Shown piece by piece: positions 50,262 through 60,379 of a stretch of 64,000 nt of DNA (position 1 is its first letter; every line of letters starts with the position of its first letter). The notes below the pieces were generated by a model, which was not told where the DNA came from, ran no database searches, and saw only the letters and a list, made by a program, of their open reading frames with translations. The DNA is from Vibrio japonicus (lineage in GTDB: Bacteria > Pseudomonadota > Gammaproteobacteria > Enterobacterales > Vibrionaceae), in assembly GCF_024582835.1 (NCBI RefSeq), contig NZ_CP102096.1:2046001-2110000 (forward strand), given 5' to 3'. Made by a program: the position numbers and the translations under genes.

Positions 50262-50302
50262 AGTCACAGGCGAAACGACGATACCGCCTGTGACTTTTTT
50301 GT
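50262..50302. terminator. Terminator of ppk1-ppx
   Basis: AGTCACAGGCG (50262-50272) pairs with CGCCTGTGACT (50285-50295), followed by TTTTTTG on the plus strand. It may also act weakly on pstS transcripts from the other side. Confidence 0.88.
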
Positions 50303-50354
50303 TTCTCGCTTGGTCATGCCCACTTAGCTCATCAACCTCAAATAATCGGGATAA

Positions 50355-51323
50355 TTACTGTTCCGAAGACTTCTGAGCCAATCCTATTTTTTTCAACTCT
50401 TGATAAGCAATGTCAGCAGAGATAGGTATATAGCCTTCCTTTTTTACCTGCGCTTGCCCCTGAGCAGAGAAAATAAAACGAATAAACTCACTTTCTACTG
50501 GCGAAAGCGGCTTAGTTGGGTGCTTATTGACGTAAACATACAGATAACGAGAGAGTGGGTACTTACCTGTAAGGATATTTTCCTGGCTTGGTTTGACATA
50601 GTCATCCCCTTCTTTCGCCACCGAAAGCAATTTTACACCAGACACTTGGTAACCGACCCCAGCATAACCAATCGTGTTAATCGCCGATGCAACAGACTGA
50701 ACTACCGATGCAGAGCCTGGCTGTTCATTGACGTTGTTCTTAAAGTCTCCTCCGCAAAGGGCATTATTCTTAAAGTAGCCATAAGTCCCTGATACAGAGT
50801 TCCGCCCAAACAACTGGATGCTGCGTTTTGCCCATTGGTAATCGAGCCCGAGTTCTGACCAAGTTGAGATAGAAGACGTCGCACCACAACGCAAAGTCGT
50901 AGAAAACATACTGTCAATTTGGGCAAAGTTAATCCCTTGGATAGGATTATCGCGATGAACAAAGATACCGATAGCATCAATCGCCACTCTGAGCGCCGTT
51001 GGCTTATAGCCATACTCTTGCTCGAAAGACTCAATCTCTCGATTGCGCATGGCGCGGCTCATTGGGCCAAATTGAGCCGTCCGCTCTGTTAATGCGATTG
51101 GCGCTGTGGATGAACCCGATGCCTGAACCTGAGCATTAATACTCGGGTAAAGAAGTTTAAATTCTTCAAACCAAAGTGTCGTCATGCCAGCCAAGGTATC
51201 GGACCCCACGCTGGTTAAAGTACCTGTTATTCCCGACACTTTTTGGTACTCGGGCATTTCTCTCGCCTGAGCTGTAACACCGCATACTGATGACATCAAA
51301 GCGATAGTGAGCACTAACCTCAT
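50355..51323 (-). CDS. pstS: Phosphate-binding protein PstS
   Basis: This 322-residue periplasmic solute-binding protein has a signal peptide ending near AQA (residues 1-20). The phosphate-binding signature is QASGSSTAPIALTERTA, and a later loop has NSVSGTYGYF. It is expected to feed the large PstC/PstA pair but is not in their operon. Its ATG overlaps the phoR stop (TAATG), so it is the third gene of phoB-phoR-pstS. This order is known in other vibrios. Confidence 0.93.
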   Translation of the reverse strand: MRLVLTIALMSSVCGVTAQAREMPEYQKVSGITGTLTSVGSDTLAGMTTLWFEEFKLLYPSINAQVQASGSSTAPIALTERTAQFGPMSRAMRNREIESFEQEYGYKPTALRVAIDAIGIFVHRDNPIQGINFAQIDSMFSTTLRCGATSSISTWSELGLDYQWAKRSIQLFGRNSVSGTYGYFKNNALCGGDFKNNVNEQPGSASVVQSVASAINTIGYAGVGYQVSGVKLLSVAKEGDDYVKPSQENILTGKYPLSRYLYVYVNKHPTKPLSPVESEFIRFIFSAQGQAQVKKEGYIPISADIAYQELKKIGLAQKSSEQ

Positions 51324-52621
51324 TAGTACACCACTAAGCGTTTAGGCAAAACAAATGAGAATTTACTCCCCACACCCACTTCGCTGTGAATATTTAAATG
51401 AGAATCATGGTGCGTCAACGCGTGTTTAACAATCGCAAGCCCTAGCCCACTACCACCAGTATCACGCGAACGGGCTTTATCCACTCGGTAGAATCTTTCC
51501 GTTAACCTGTGAAGGTGTTGTGGCTCAATACCATCACCACTGTCTTCCACTTCAAGGCAAGCGCCTTGGGGCCCTTTATACCAACGGACATTAATCTCAG
51601 CACCTGCGGGGGTGTATTTCACTGCGTTGTACACCAAGTTGGAAATTGCACTGCGTAGCTGATCTTCATCGCCAAATACACGTAGCTTGTCATCCACCTC
51701 AAAATGAATTCGGTGGTCATTGTCGCCACTTAAGCTTACGGCTTCTTTTTCAAGCACATCCAACATCGCAGGCACATTGACCACTTCATCCAACTCATGC
51801 ATGGGGGCGGCTTCAATCTTAGAAAGTGTAAGCAACTGATTAACCAAGCTGTTCATGCGATTAAGCTGCTCTGTCATGACGCCATGAGCTTTCGACCACA
51901 TAGGGCCGACAACCATGTCCGGGTCTTCCGTCATCTCAAGATAGCCCTGTAGCACCGTCATTGGCGTACGAAGCTCGTGAGAAACGTTAGCAAAGAAGTT
52001 ACGACGCATACCTTCGAGCTGCTTAAGCTGGCTGACGTCACGAACCACCATCAAATGCTCACCTTCGGTATAAGGTACGATACGCAGCTCAAGCATACGC
52101 TCCACGTTTAAAGGAGAGCGCATTTCAAGCGGTTCTGAAAAGTCTTTTTTATTAAGGTATTTGATAAAGTCCGGTGTGCGGATTAAATTCGAGATCGGCT
52201 GACCAGAATCATCCGGCCAACGAAAGCCAAGTAAGTCCTGAGCCAGTTTGTTGCACCAAACGATGTTCCCTTCGCTACGAAATACGACGACAGCATCGGG
52301 CAAAGATTCTGCACCGTTACGAAAACGGCGGATCAGATTGGTTAACTCTTTACGTTTTTTACGTTGTCGCTGCTGGATTCGGTAAATACCATTAAACAAC
52401 GATTCCCAGCTTCCAGTCCCTGACGGCGGAGTTAACCTTTTCTCATCAAACAACCATGCTGAAAAACGAATTTGGTTGTTAAGATGCCACGCCAACTGTA
52501 TGACCGTTGCCGTCAAAAGCAACCAAGGCATGTAGCCAAAAATCCACCCAACCACTATCCAAGGGGTGTAAAAAAAAGCCAGCTCCCAAGCTAGCTTTTT
52601 CCAAGTTAACCGTTCTACCAC
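51323..52621 (-). CDS. phoR: Phosphate-sensing histidine kinase PhoR
   Basis: This 432-residue inner-membrane kinase has two close N-terminal helices (about 14-50), no sizeable periplasmic part and a PAS domain at about 100-195. The phospho-acceptor is His215 in [23 protein letters not shown]-binding motifs are [19 protein letters not shown] and [10 protein letters not shown]. It phosphorylates PhoB when phosphate is low, under control of PstSCAB-PhoU. It is 18 bases after phoB and overlaps pstS by one base. Confidence 0.97.
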   Translation of the reverse strand: MVERLTWKKLAWELAFFYTPWIVVGWIFGYMPWLLLTATVIQLAWHLNNQIRFSAWLFDEKRLTPPSGTGSWESLFNGIYRIQQRQRKKRKELTNLIRRFRNGAESLPDAVVVFRSEGNIVWCNKLAQDLLGFRWPDDSGQPISNLIRTPDFIKYLNKKDFSEPLEMRSPLNVERMLELRIVPYTEGEHLMVVRDVSQLKQLEGMRRNFFANVSHELRTPMTVLQGYLEMTEDPDMVVGPMWSKAHGVMTEQLNRMNSLVNQLLTLSKIEAAPMHELDEVVNVPAMLDVLEKEAVSLSGDNDHRIHFEVDDKLRVFGDEDQLRSAISNLVYNAVKYTPAGAEINVRWYKGPQGACLEVEDSGDGIEPQHLHRLTERFYRVDKARSRDTGGSGLGLAIVKHALTHHDSHLNIHSEVGVGSKFSFVLPKRLVVY

Positions 52622-52639
52622 TTACCTCTCCACCGAGCT

Positions 52640-53329
52640 TTAAGACTTAACCGAGAAACGATATCCAGCACCACGTACTGTTTGAATCAGTTTGTCGTGA
52701 CCAGCAACCTCTAGAGCCTTACGCAAACGACGAATATGAACGTCCACCGTGCGGTCTTCCACATAAACGTTGGTTCCCCATACGTTATTCAGCAGTTGCT
52801 CTCGGCTGTATACACGCTCTTGGTGCGTCATAAAGAAATGCAGCATTTTGAACTCAGTCGGCCCCATATCGAGCGGCTGATCATTGGCGGTAACACGGTG
52901 AGAAACAGGGTCTAGCTTTAAGCCTTGAACATCAATGACATCTTCTAATGCTGTTGGTGTCACTCGACGAATCACAGCCTTTAAACGTGCTACCAGCTCT
53001 TTTGGCGAGAAAGGCTTGGTGATGTAATCATCCGCGCCGACTTCCAGTCCTCGGACTTTATCTTCCTCTTCGCCGCGAGCCGTTAGCATCACAACAGGAA
53101 TATTGCGCGTCAGCTCTTCGCGCTTCATATGCTTAATGAAGTTAATACCACTACCGCCGGGTAACATCCAATCCAGCAGCACAAGATCTGGGAAGGGTTC
53201 AGCCAGTTTAGTTACCGCAGTATCATAATCTTCCGCTTCTACCGCTTGGTAACCCTTCTGCTCAAGAACGAAGCATAACATTTCACGAATTGGGGCTTCA
53301 TCTTCAACAACTAGAATCCTTCTAGACAT
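52640..53329 (-). CDS. phoB: Phosphate regulon response regulator PhoB
   Basis: This 229-residue OmpR-type regulator has Asp53 in [11 protein letters not shown] as phospho-acceptor, Lys in [14 protein letters not shown], and a C-terminal winged helix with [34 protein letters not shown]. Length equals that of E. coli PhoB. AAGG precedes the ATG. A Pho box lies 79 bases upstream, so the operon is probably autoregulated. Confidence 0.98.
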   Translation of the reverse strand: MSRRILVVEDEAPIREMLCFVLEQKGYQAVEAEDYDTAVTKLAEPFPDLVLLDWMLPGGSGINFIKHMKREELTRNIPVVMLTARGEEEDKVRGLEVGADDYITKPFSPKELVARLKAVIRRVTPTALEDVIDVQGLKLDPVSHRVTANDQPLDMGPTEFKMLHFFMTHQERVYSREQLLNNVWGTNVYVEDRTVDVHIRRLRKALEVAGHDKLIQTVRGAGYRFSVKS

Positions 53330-53407
53330 AATTGAATAACCTTATGTTAATTTAATTATTTGAGGCGCATTAGGCCTGTGCAACGGTGAGCATTATCACT
53401 AGCAATT

Positions 53408-53425
53408 ATGACACTTTTGTGACCT
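53408..53425 (-). promoter_or_regulatory. Pho box of phoB
   Basis: On the minus strand AGGTCAC-AAAA-GTGTCAT gives two 7 bp repeats close to CTGTCAT with four bases between. It is 79 bases before the phoB start. Confidence 0.7.
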
Positions 53426-53436
53426 TTGAAAACAAA

Positions 53437-53454
53437 TTTTCATATAACTTTCAT
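53437..53454 (+). promoter_or_regulatory. Weaker Pho-box-like site facing rdgC
   Basis: TTTTCAT-ATAA-CTTTCAT matches 11 of 14 repeat positions with the right spacer, on the plus strand 84 bases before rdgC. It may help the phoB promoter, control rdgC or be chance. Confidence 0.4.
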
Positions 53455-53537
53455 CCCGCTATTGTGTGGATAGGTTAAGACAACAACCAAAAAAGTCTTT
53501 ATGATTGTCAACTTAAGCTAAGGTATAGAGAAAGAAT

Positions 53538-54452
53538 ATGTGGTTTAAAAACTGTCTGGTTTACCGATTTAATCGTGATATTGAATTCAACGCAGACCAA
53601 CTAGAAAAACAACTTGAAGAGTTTCGTTTCACTCCTTGCGGCAGCCAAGACAAACAAAAATTTGGCTGGGTTACCGCGATGGGTAAACATGGCGACATGA
53701 TGACTCACGTCTCTGAAAACCGCATTCTGATTTGCGCCAAGAAAGAAGAAAAAATGCTACCTGCATCGGTGATCAAAGAGTCACTCAACGCAAAAGTTGA
53801 TGCAATGGAAGCGCAGGAAGGCAGACCTCTAAAGAAAAAAGAAAAAGACAACCTGAAAGAAGACATTGTGATGGATTTACTGCCACGTGCATTTAGCCGT
53901 AGCAACCACACCTATGTACTGATTCTGCCAAAAGAAGGCTTTATTCTGGTTGACGCTGGCAGCTACAAGAAAGCGGAAGACGTGCTTGCCCTACTGCGTA
54001 AAACCATGGGCAGCCTACCTGTCGTACCTGCTGTCCCTGAAAAAGCTATTGAATCGACACTAACAGAGTGGGTGAAAACAGGTGATACACCAGCAGGCAT
54101 CCAAATGTTGGATGAAGCCGAACTGAAATCGGTACTGGAAGAAGGTGGCGTGATCCGTTGTAAGAAACAAGAGCTGACCGCTGATGAAATCCGCAGCCAC
54201 ATTGAGGCTGATAAACTAGTGACTAAACTTGCACTTTGGTGGCAAGAACGTATCGAGTTTATTCTGGCGGAAGATGGCAGTATAAAGCGCCTTAAGTTCT
54301 CGGACGATTTGAAAGATCAAAACGACGATATTCCGCGTGAAGATCAAGCTGCACGTTTTGATGCAGATTTCTCTCTCATGTGTGGAGAGCTTAGCGCCTT
54401 CTTACCAAGCCTCTATGAGTCTCTGGGTGGTTTGCCGCATCCGAATGCCTAA
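53538..54452 (+). CDS. rdgC: Nucleoid-associated recombination protein RdgC
   Basis: This 304-residue DNA-binding ring protein counters RecA filament formation. The N-terminus [17 protein letters not shown] and the end [25 protein letters not shown] are typical. Length matches E. coli RdgC (303). It is the last core gene before the sulfation cluster and shares a terminator with cysN on the other strand. Confidence 0.97.
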   Translation: MWFKNCLVYRFNRDIEFNADQLEKQLEEFRFTPCGSQDKQKFGWVTAMGKHGDMMTHVSENRILICAKKEEKMLPASVIKESLNAKVDAMEAQEGRPLKKKEKDNLKEDIVMDLLPRAFSRSNHTYVLILPKEGFILVDAGSYKKAEDVLALLRKTMGSLPVVPAVPEKAIESTLTEWVKTGDTPAGIQMLDEAELKSVLEEGGVIRCKKQELTADEIRSHIEADKLVTKLALWWQERIEFILAEDGSIKRLKFSDDLKDQNDDIPREDQAARFDADFSLMCGELSAFLPSLYESLGGLPHPNA

Positions 54453-54460
54453 TTAAAGAA

Positions 54461-54493
54461 AAAGCTCTCAGAAAGGCGCTGAGAGCTTTTTTA
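54461..54493. terminator. Two-way terminator between rdgC and cysN
   Basis: AAAGCTCTCAG and CTGAGAGCTTT form an 11 bp stem with T-runs on both strands (TTTTTTA on plus, TTTTTCTTT on minus). Confidence 0.93.
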
Positions 54494-54534
54494 TCCATCT
54501 GATAAGACTCAAGTATCACAGTCTCTAATACAAG

Positions 54535-55941
54535 TTAGACCTCTGCACACCCCCACTCTGGGAAGTGTTTACGCACATAGGCATTCAGTTCTTTCTCAGC
54601 TTGACTATAGTGACGAACCTGCTCTGAAGCGCCGCCCACAGTGTATACCATGCCAGCACCAACTGTCACATTGGTAAAACGGTCGATAACAACAAATGCC
54701 CCTGTCTGAGGTAGTGAGCGATATTCATCAACGGCAACTTTATCTGTAAGAGAAATTGAGGTTAATGCAATTTCGTTTAGCTCGAGTGATTCGCTATTTT
54801 CTGCATGTTGCTCAAGTGTGTTAACGTCAATCTTATGCTCAATATTTTTGACGCGGCCACTGCATGATTTAGTTGCAAATTTGAAGGTGTACTCTTTATG
54901 TGTTCGCAAAGGATTTTCATCCATCCAAACAACATGAGCCTCAACCTTATTGGTGACGACTGGCTCGTGGCCAACATGTACCAACATATCACCGCGAGAC
55001 ACATCGATTTCATCAGTTAAGGTAATCGTAATCGCTTGACCCGGAAATGCTTTTTCAAGCAGACCATCATGAGTGTAGATTGATTTAACTGTTGAGGCTT
55101 TTCCTGAAGGTAGAGCAACAACTTCATCACCTGGTTGAATAACACCAGACGCCAATGTACCGCAAAACCCACGGAAGTCTAGGTTAGGCCTATTGACATA
55201 CTGAACCGGGAATCGCATTGCTTCCAGGTTCTTGTCTTGATCAACCTTCACCGTCTCTAACAACTTCATTAATGTTGCACCTGGGTACCAATCCATGTGT
55301 TCACTAGGTGTAACAACATTATCCCCTTTCAGGGCGGAAATCGGCACAAAGCGAATATCATCAATATTAAAGCTCTTAGCCATTTCACGGTAATCGGCCT
55401 TAATCTTTTGATAAACCTCTTGGCTATAATCCATCAGGTCCATCTTATTGATAGCAACAATGATGTGCTTGATTCCTAGCAGAGAACAAATATAGCTATG
55501 GCGACGTGTTTGGGTTTGAATACCGTAACGCGCATCCACCATAACAATCGCCAGCTCACATGTTGAAGCGCCTGTCACCATATTGCGAGTATATTGCTCA
55601 TGCCCTGGAGTATCAGCAATAATGAACTTACGCTTATCTGTAGAGAAATAACGATACGCAACGTCAATCGTGATGCCTTGTTCACGTTCTGACTGCAGGC
55701 CATCAACCAGCAAGGCCAAATCGAAGGCTTCATCTGTTGTATTAAACTTTTGTGAGTCTTTCTCGATTGCAGCCATCTGATCTTCGTAAATTAACTTGCT
55801 ATCGTATAGTAAGCGGCCGATCAAAGTGGATTTACCGTCATCTACGTTTCCACAAGTTAAGAATCGAAGAAGATCTTTGTTTTCGTGTACTTTTAAATAT
55901 GCTTCGATATCTTCTGCTATCAATTCTGATGAATGTGACAT
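54535..55941 (-). CDS. cysN: Sulfate adenylyltransferase GTPase subunit CysN
   Basis: This 468-residue GTPase drives APS formation by CysD. Residues GNVDDGKS at 31-38, [12 protein letters not shown] and NKMD are the EF-Tu-like GTPase motifs. A beta-barrel C-terminus follows. The length is that of stand-alone CysN, with no fused CysC domain. It is separated from cysD by cysC and a DHH gene, and from the DHH stop by 122 bases. In the usual assimilation operon cysD and cysN abut. Context points to activation of sulfate for sulfotransferases. Confidence 0.96.
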   Translation of the reverse strand: MSHSSELIAEDIEAYLKVHENKDLLRFLTCGNVDDGKSTLIGRLLYDSKLIYEDQMAAIEKDSQKFNTTDEAFDLALLVDGLQSEREQGITIDVAYRYFSTDKRKFIIADTPGHEQYTRNMVTGASTCELAIVMVDARYGIQTQTRRHSYICSLLGIKHIIVAINKMDLMDYSQEVYQKIKADYREMAKSFNIDDIRFVPISALKGDNVVTPSEHMDWYPGATLMKLLETVKVDQDKNLEAMRFPVQYVNRPNLDFRGFCGTLASGVIQPGDEVVALPSGKASTVKSIYTHDGLLEKAFPGQAITITLTDEIDVSRGDMLVHVGHEPVVTNKVEAHVVWMDENPLRTHKEYTFKFATKSCSGRVKNIEHKIDVNTLEQHAENSESLELNEIALTSISLTDKVAVDEYRSLPQTGAFVVIDRFTNVTVGAGMVYTVGGASEQVRHYSQAEKELNAYVRKHFPEWGCAEV

Positions 55942-56063
55942 TTCAAAGTCCTTTAATAAAATTGCTCAAAGCAACGCTATGACGTTAATTGGAGAAAGAA
56001 TGTACCTATACTTTTTCATCATTTACTTTCTCATCATTGTTGCTTTGTGATTTAACTGTCTTA

Positions 56064-57029
56064 CTAGGAGTAAAAACTCTCTAGTTTATGGATAAACTCA
56101 GCTTTCGTTGAGATAGGCAATTGGTTAATACCAGCGGCTGCTTTTCTCCCTCCCCCAGTAGGGAAGGCAGCGCAAATCTCATCGGCACCAGTACGATTAT
56201 TTAATGGCGCTCGTACGCTGACTGTATAATCTTGGCCCTTTTCATTTAGGGTCAGTACCGCATGAGCTTTATCTGGAGATTGATTCGCTAGCGAATTACC
56301 AAATACGCCACTTATTCTTCTTGCCCAAGGCTCACATGGAAGTTCAAATACCTTCGCAACGTCACTATCATAACTTGCTGTCAACGCATCGACTTGGAGT
56401 AAATCTTCTGCATACCCTTCTTTTAACGTGTAATAAGGAGATGCTTTGTCTTCTAACAAGTCAAAAGGCGATGAATATTGCATTAGTTGTACAAACAGTT
56501 CTGCGGGCTCAATATGCAAATCACCTAATGTGGCTCCGTAGCCGTTATAGTTAATTAACGTACCAAGCTCTTTCAGAAACTCTCGTTTTTCCGATGATAT
56601 ACCAACTTGCTCTGCGAGAGCGTCCGCACTAGCGAACATATTGTCTCCATACGCACCCACCACTGCCCACACAGCAAACTGACCACCTAAGTGCTTGTTG
56701 ATCAGCAAACTTGTGCAAGTATGAGGGTCTAAGTCAATCAGGGCGGTAAAATTATCGGCTTGCGGAACCTCACCAGCACGGTGGTGGTCACAGTAAAACA
56801 CTGGAACATCACGATCGATAAGTGTGTATAAAGGATCAATATTCTTCTCCATCGATACATCGAGTACTGTCACTCCCGACACATCGTGGCGTGCACACAC
56901 CTTATCAAGTAACTTTATGTCTCTTTTAACACCCGTCACTAGAGTAGAGCGTTTCGGCTCTGCTTTACGTAACTGCAGTAGTGCGATAATTCCATCCGCA
57001 TCACCATTAAAAACATCGTAATGCATCAT
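56064..57029 (-). CDS. DHH-family phosphoesterase, probable PAP phosphatase
   Basis: This 321-residue protein has the DHH motifs: DADG at residues 10-13, LDVS at 56-59, CDHH at 80-83 and VGAYGDN at 124-130. The C-terminal DHHA1 part ends GGGRKAAAG at 292-300, where the family usually has a His after GGG. Related NrnA proteins cut 3'-phosphoadenosine 5'-phosphate (pAp) to AMP and short RNAs. The gene starts on the last base of the cysC stop (TAATG). A PAP-removing enzyme is what sulfotransferases need, so PAP phosphatase is the best guess; nanoRNase is the alternative. Confidence 0.8.
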   Translation of the reverse strand: MMHYDVFNGDADGIIALLQLRKAEPKRSTLVTGVKRDIKLLDKVCARHDVSGVTVLDVSMEKNIDPLYTLIDRDVPVFYCDHHRAGEVPQADNFTALIDLDPHTCTSLLINKHLGGQFAVWAVVGAYGDNMFASADALAEQVGISSEKREFLKELGTLINYNGYGATLGDLHIEPAELFVQLMQYSSPFDLLEDKASPYYTLKEGYAEDLLQVDALTASYDSDVAKVFELPCEPWARRISGVFGNSLANQSPDKAHAVLTLNEKGQDYTVSVRAPLNNRTGADEICAAFPTGGGRKAAAGINQLPISTKAEFIHKLESFYS

Positions 57030-57658
57030 TAAATATACCCATGCTCTTTTAATTGAGATACGACAAGCCCAGCACACTCTTCAACGCTCTTGCCTGCCGT
57101 TTCCACATGAATTTCCGGGCTTAAAGGCGCTTCATAGCTTGAATCAATTCCAGTGAAGTTTTTTATCTCACCCGCTCGCGCTTTTTTATACAGCCCTTTA
57201 GGATCACGCTGCTCACAAACTTCTAACGGTGTATCAATAAACACTTCTAGAAACTGTCCCTTCTCTACCAATGCGCGAGCTTGCTCTCTGTCCGCAATAA
57301 AAGGGGAAATGAATGCTGTGAGTACGATAGTGCCTGAATCAACAAACAGTTTGGCGACTTCACCAATGCGGCGAATATTCTCGACACGATCATGATCACT
57401 AAAGCCCAGATCTTTATTCAGGCCATGCCTTATATTGTCACCATCGAGTAGATAGCTATGCTTGCCTAAACTAAGTAACTGGCTTTCAACCGCATTCGCT
57501 ACCGTAGACTTCCCTGAGCCACTCAGCCCTGTAAACCAAAGAACTACTGGCTTTTGAGCTTTTAGATCGCTTCTGTCTTGATGGGACACTGTCGCATTGT
57601 GCCAGACAACATCCTCACTCACTGAGTCGTTCGCCTTATGCTCGTATGGGCTATTCAT
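57029..57658 (-). CDS. cysC: Adenylylsulfate (APS) kinase
   Basis: This 209-residue kinase phosphorylates APS to PAPS, the donor for sulfotransferases. The P-loop GLSGSGKST is at 44-52. [18 protein letters not shown] follows, and the family serine is Ser118 in AFISPF. The C-terminal lid has [21 protein letters not shown]. Its start overlaps the cysD stop by one base and its stop overlaps the DHH start by one base, so cysD-cysC-DHH is one tightly coupled unit. Confidence 0.97.
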   Translation of the reverse strand: MNSPYEHKANDSVSEDVVWHNATVSHQDRSDLKAQKPVVLWFTGLSGSGKSTVANAVESQLLSLGKHSYLLDGDNIRHGLNKDLGFSDHDRVENIRRIGEVAKLFVDSGTIVLTAFISPFIADREQARALVEKGQFLEVFIDTPLEVCEQRDPKGLYKKARAGEIKNFTGIDSSYEAPLSPEIHVETAGKSVEECAGLVVSQLKEHGYI

Positions 57659-58572
57659 TAGAAGTAACCTTCTCGCTTTTTCTTCTCCATTGAACCGGCA
57701 CTGTCATGGTCGATCGCACGCCCTTGACGCTCAGATGTGGTCGTTAGAAGCATCTCCTGAATAACTTCAGGTAGCGTTACAGCTTCAGACTCCACCGCAC
57801 CTGTTAACGGGTAACAACCTAGTGTACGGAAACGAACCATCTTCTCTTCAACGACTTCGCCTTCCTTAAGCTCCATTCGCTCATCATCAACCATGATCAA
57901 CATACCGTCACGTTCAACGACTGGGCGCATTGCAGAAAGGTAAAGGCCTGGAATTTCGATATTTTCTAGGTAGATATATTGCCAGATATCCAGCTCAGTC
58001 CAGTTAGAAAGTGGGAATACACGGATACTCTCACCCTTGTTCACTTTACCGTTGTAGATGTTCCAAAGCTCTGGTCGTTGATTTTTTGGATCCCAACGAT
58101 GGTGTTCATCACGGAATGAGTAGACTCGCTCTTTCGCACGGGATTTTTCTTCATCACGACGGGCGCCGCCAAATGCAGCATCAAAGCCATGCTTATCCAG
58201 TGCTTGCTTTAGCCCTTGTGTTTTCATGATATCAGTATGCTTTGAGCTACCATGAACAAATGGACTGATATTCATCGCCAGACCTTCTGGGTTTTGATGA
58301 ACGATCAATTCCATGCCTAGCTTTTTCGCCATGTAGTCACGGAACTCAATCATCTCTTTAAACTTCCACGTGGTATCAACATGCATCAATGGAAATGGAG
58401 GCGTTCCAGGTGCAAAAGCTTTCTTAGCTAAGTGCAACATTACCGACGAATCTTTGCCAACCGAGTAAAGCATAACTGGGTTATCAAATTCAGCCACGAC
58501 TTCGCGCATTATATGTATTGACTCTGCTTCAAGCTGCTTTAAATGAGTCATACGTTCTGAAGATATTTTCAT
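57658..58572 (-). CDS. cysD: Sulfate adenylyltransferase subunit CysD
   Basis: This 304-residue catalytic subunit makes APS from sulfate and ATP together with CysN. The PP-loop [22 protein letters not shown] and [17 protein letters not shown] are diagnostic. The end [20 protein letters not shown] is family-typical. The ATG at 58572 is chosen since homologues begin about six residues before the conserved [13 protein letters not shown]; an in-frame ATG at 58599 would add nine residues. It follows the SLC13 gene closely. Confidence 0.96.
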   Translation of the reverse strand: MKISSERMTHLKQLEAESIHIMREVVAEFDNPVMLYSVGKDSSVMLHLAKKAFAPGTPPFPLMHVDTTWKFKEMIEFRDYMAKKLGMELIVHQNPEGLAMNISPFVHGSSKHTDIMKTQGLKQALDKHGFDAAFGGARRDEEKSRAKERVYSFRDEHHRWDPKNQRPELWNIYNGKVNKGESIRVFPLSNWTELDIWQYIYLENIEIPGLYLSAMRPVVERDGMLIMVDDERMELKEGEVVEEKMVRFRTLGCYPLTGAVESEAVTLPEVIQEMLLTTTSERQGRAIDHDSAGSMEKKKREGYF

Positions 58573-58605
58573 TGCAAATGTGTTCCATAGTTGCAGCATA
58601 CGGGG

Positions 58606-60342
58606 CTAATAGCCGTACACTAAAGTAATTGCAGCTACCGTTATTGTTCCATAGACAACACTGACCGGTAGTCCAACTCTAACAAAATCCATAATTCGGT
58701 ATTGACCGGCATTATAAACCATTAAATTAGTTTGATATCCATATGGGCTAAAAAAACTAGCACTCGCACCGAATGCCACTGCCATAATGTAACCCGTTGG
58801 ATCTATTGCTAAGCTTTGAGCTAAGCCTATTGCTATTGGAAAAACTAATGCTGCTGCCGCATTATTCGTCACAAGCTCTGTTAGCCACCACGTTGCTAGG
58901 TAAATAACACATAGCGCGACAAATGGCGTAAAGCTCTGCTGATTATTAGCAATGACTTGACTAAGCAAGTCGATAGCTTGTGTGTTAGTTAACGCGTAAG
59001 AAAGCAGCAACGCAGAGGAAATAATCAACCAGATCTGAGTGGGTAAACGCTGTAGGATTTCATTGGGCTTCAGGGTGTTAGTTAAAAGTAATATGCCTAA
59101 AAACAGCAACAAACTCTTAAATAGCGAGACTAAACCAAGCGCAGATAAAGCGATAGAAACCACAAACCCCAACACAGCCAACCACTCACTGCGTTGGCTT
59201 AACGTACGTTCCGTTTCAACACCACTCACAAAAAAGAAGTTTTTGCTTAAGTTATGTCGGGATTTGAAGTCTTCACCCACCGCTAATACTAAATAATCAC
59301 CCGGCTTTAGTAACACCTCACCGAGCTTCCCTGACAACCTCTCTCCATCACGCTTGATTGCCACTACGGCTGCGTCAAACAAAGCCCGAAAACCGGCGTG
59401 TTTTAAGGTCTTGCCTACTAGTATGCTTTCAGGCCTGATAATGACCTCTGAAAGGTTATCAAGCAGCAAACCGTTCTGGTTTGCAAAAGATTCTAACCCT
59501 GAGAATTGATTTAGTAGCGTGACTTTTTTGATATCACCACTAAACAATAACCTGTCGCCTTGCTGCAATACTTCTGAAGGGGAGACAGGGGAAATAAGAT
59601 GCCCTCCGCGCTGCAATTCAACCAAGAATAACGACTCTAAGTTACGCAGTCCGTTTTCTTCTATGGTTTTTCCAATTAAGGAAGATTCTGGCATCACTTT
59701 CGTATCGATAAAGTAATCAGCGACAACCTTGGTATTCTCAGGTCGGTTGGGTAGCCAACGGCTAAAAAAAAACAGAGTAGCACCACACCCTAGCACTAAT
59801 AGTGAGCCAATTAGCGTGAAATCGAAAAAACCCAATTCTGGTAAACCTAGATCGATGACCATAGAATTGACGATCAAATTGGTTGAGGTACCGACTAACG
59901 TCAAGGTGCCACCTAAAATAGCCGCATAAGAAAGCGGAATAAGAAGGCGGCTGGGAGAATGGTGATTGTTTGCACGAATCGGTGCCAACATAGCAGAGAC
60001 AACTGCCGTGTTATTCAACACCGCTGACGAAAGCGCGCTAAAGGTAAAAAGATTAAGCCATGAGCGAGTGTAACTAGGACGAATCACATAATTGGCAATT
60101 TGACGCAGTATTTTGGTCTTTTCTAACGCCAGTGAGCAGAGCATCAACAGCACCAGAGTTAGCACGCCTTGATTTGCAAAACTTGCCACTACCTGCTCAT
60201 TTGTGACAAAGCCACAAGCAATCAGTACGAGCAACAACAAACCAAACACTCTTTCAGGTTGAGACTGGAACTTTATCAACCCCAATATAGTTAGCGCAAA
60301 CAAGCCTAAGACAATGTATGCAGGTACAACTTCGACGTTCAA
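58606..60342 (-). CDS. SLC13-family transporter with two TrkA-C domains, probable sulfate permease
   Basis: This 578-residue inner-membrane protein has two blocks of helices (about 1-195 and 375-575). Between them lie two cytoplasmic RCK-C/TrkA-C repeats: VMPESSLIGKTI...GDRLLFSGD at about 215-275 and IRPESILVGKTL...GDYLVLAVGED at about 300-360. The motifs SSAVLNNTAVVSAML and VGTSTNLIVNS define the SLC13/DASS group. Homologues sit next to cysDNC genes in vibrios. Directly before cysD, sulfate uptake is the natural role; specificity is inferred. Confidence 0.88.
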   Translation of the reverse strand: MNVEVVPAYIVLGLFALTILGLIKFQSQPERVFGLLLLVLIACGFVTNEQVVASFANQGVLTLVLLMLCSLALEKTKILRQIANYVIRPSYTRSWLNLFTFSALSSAVLNNTAVVSAMLAPIRANNHHSPSRLLIPLSYAAILGGTLTLVGTSTNLIVNSMVIDLGLPELGFFDFTLIGSLLVLGCGATLFFFSRWLPNRPENTKVVADYFIDTKVMPESSLIGKTIEENGLRNLESLFLVELQRGGHLISPVSPSEVLQQGDRLLFSGDIKKVTLLNQFSGLESFANQNGLLLDNLSEVIIRPESILVGKTLKHAGFRALFDAAVVAIKRDGERLSGKLGEVLLKPGDYLVLAVGEDFKSRHNLSKNFFFVSGVETERTLSQRSEWLAVLGFVVSIALSALGLVSLFKSLLLFLGILLLTNTLKPNEILQRLPTQIWLIISSALLLSYALTNTQAIDLLSQVIANNQQSFTPFVALCVIYLATWWLTELVTNNAAAALVFPIAIGLAQSLAIDPTGYIMAVAFGASASFFSPYGYQTNLMVYNAGQYRIMDFVRVGLPVSVVYGTITVAAITLVYGY

Positions 60343-60379
60343 TTTTCTATTCTTATGGTTTTCTAATATTCAACTTAGG

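Noticed and set aside
56000..56050. 16-residue hydrophobic plus-strand frame (MYLYFFIIYFLIIVAL) with a GGAGAAAG site in the DHH-cysN gap
   Set aside because: It is very short, lies antisense to the operon leader and has no sign of a toxin-antitoxin layout; most likely chance in AT-rich DNA.
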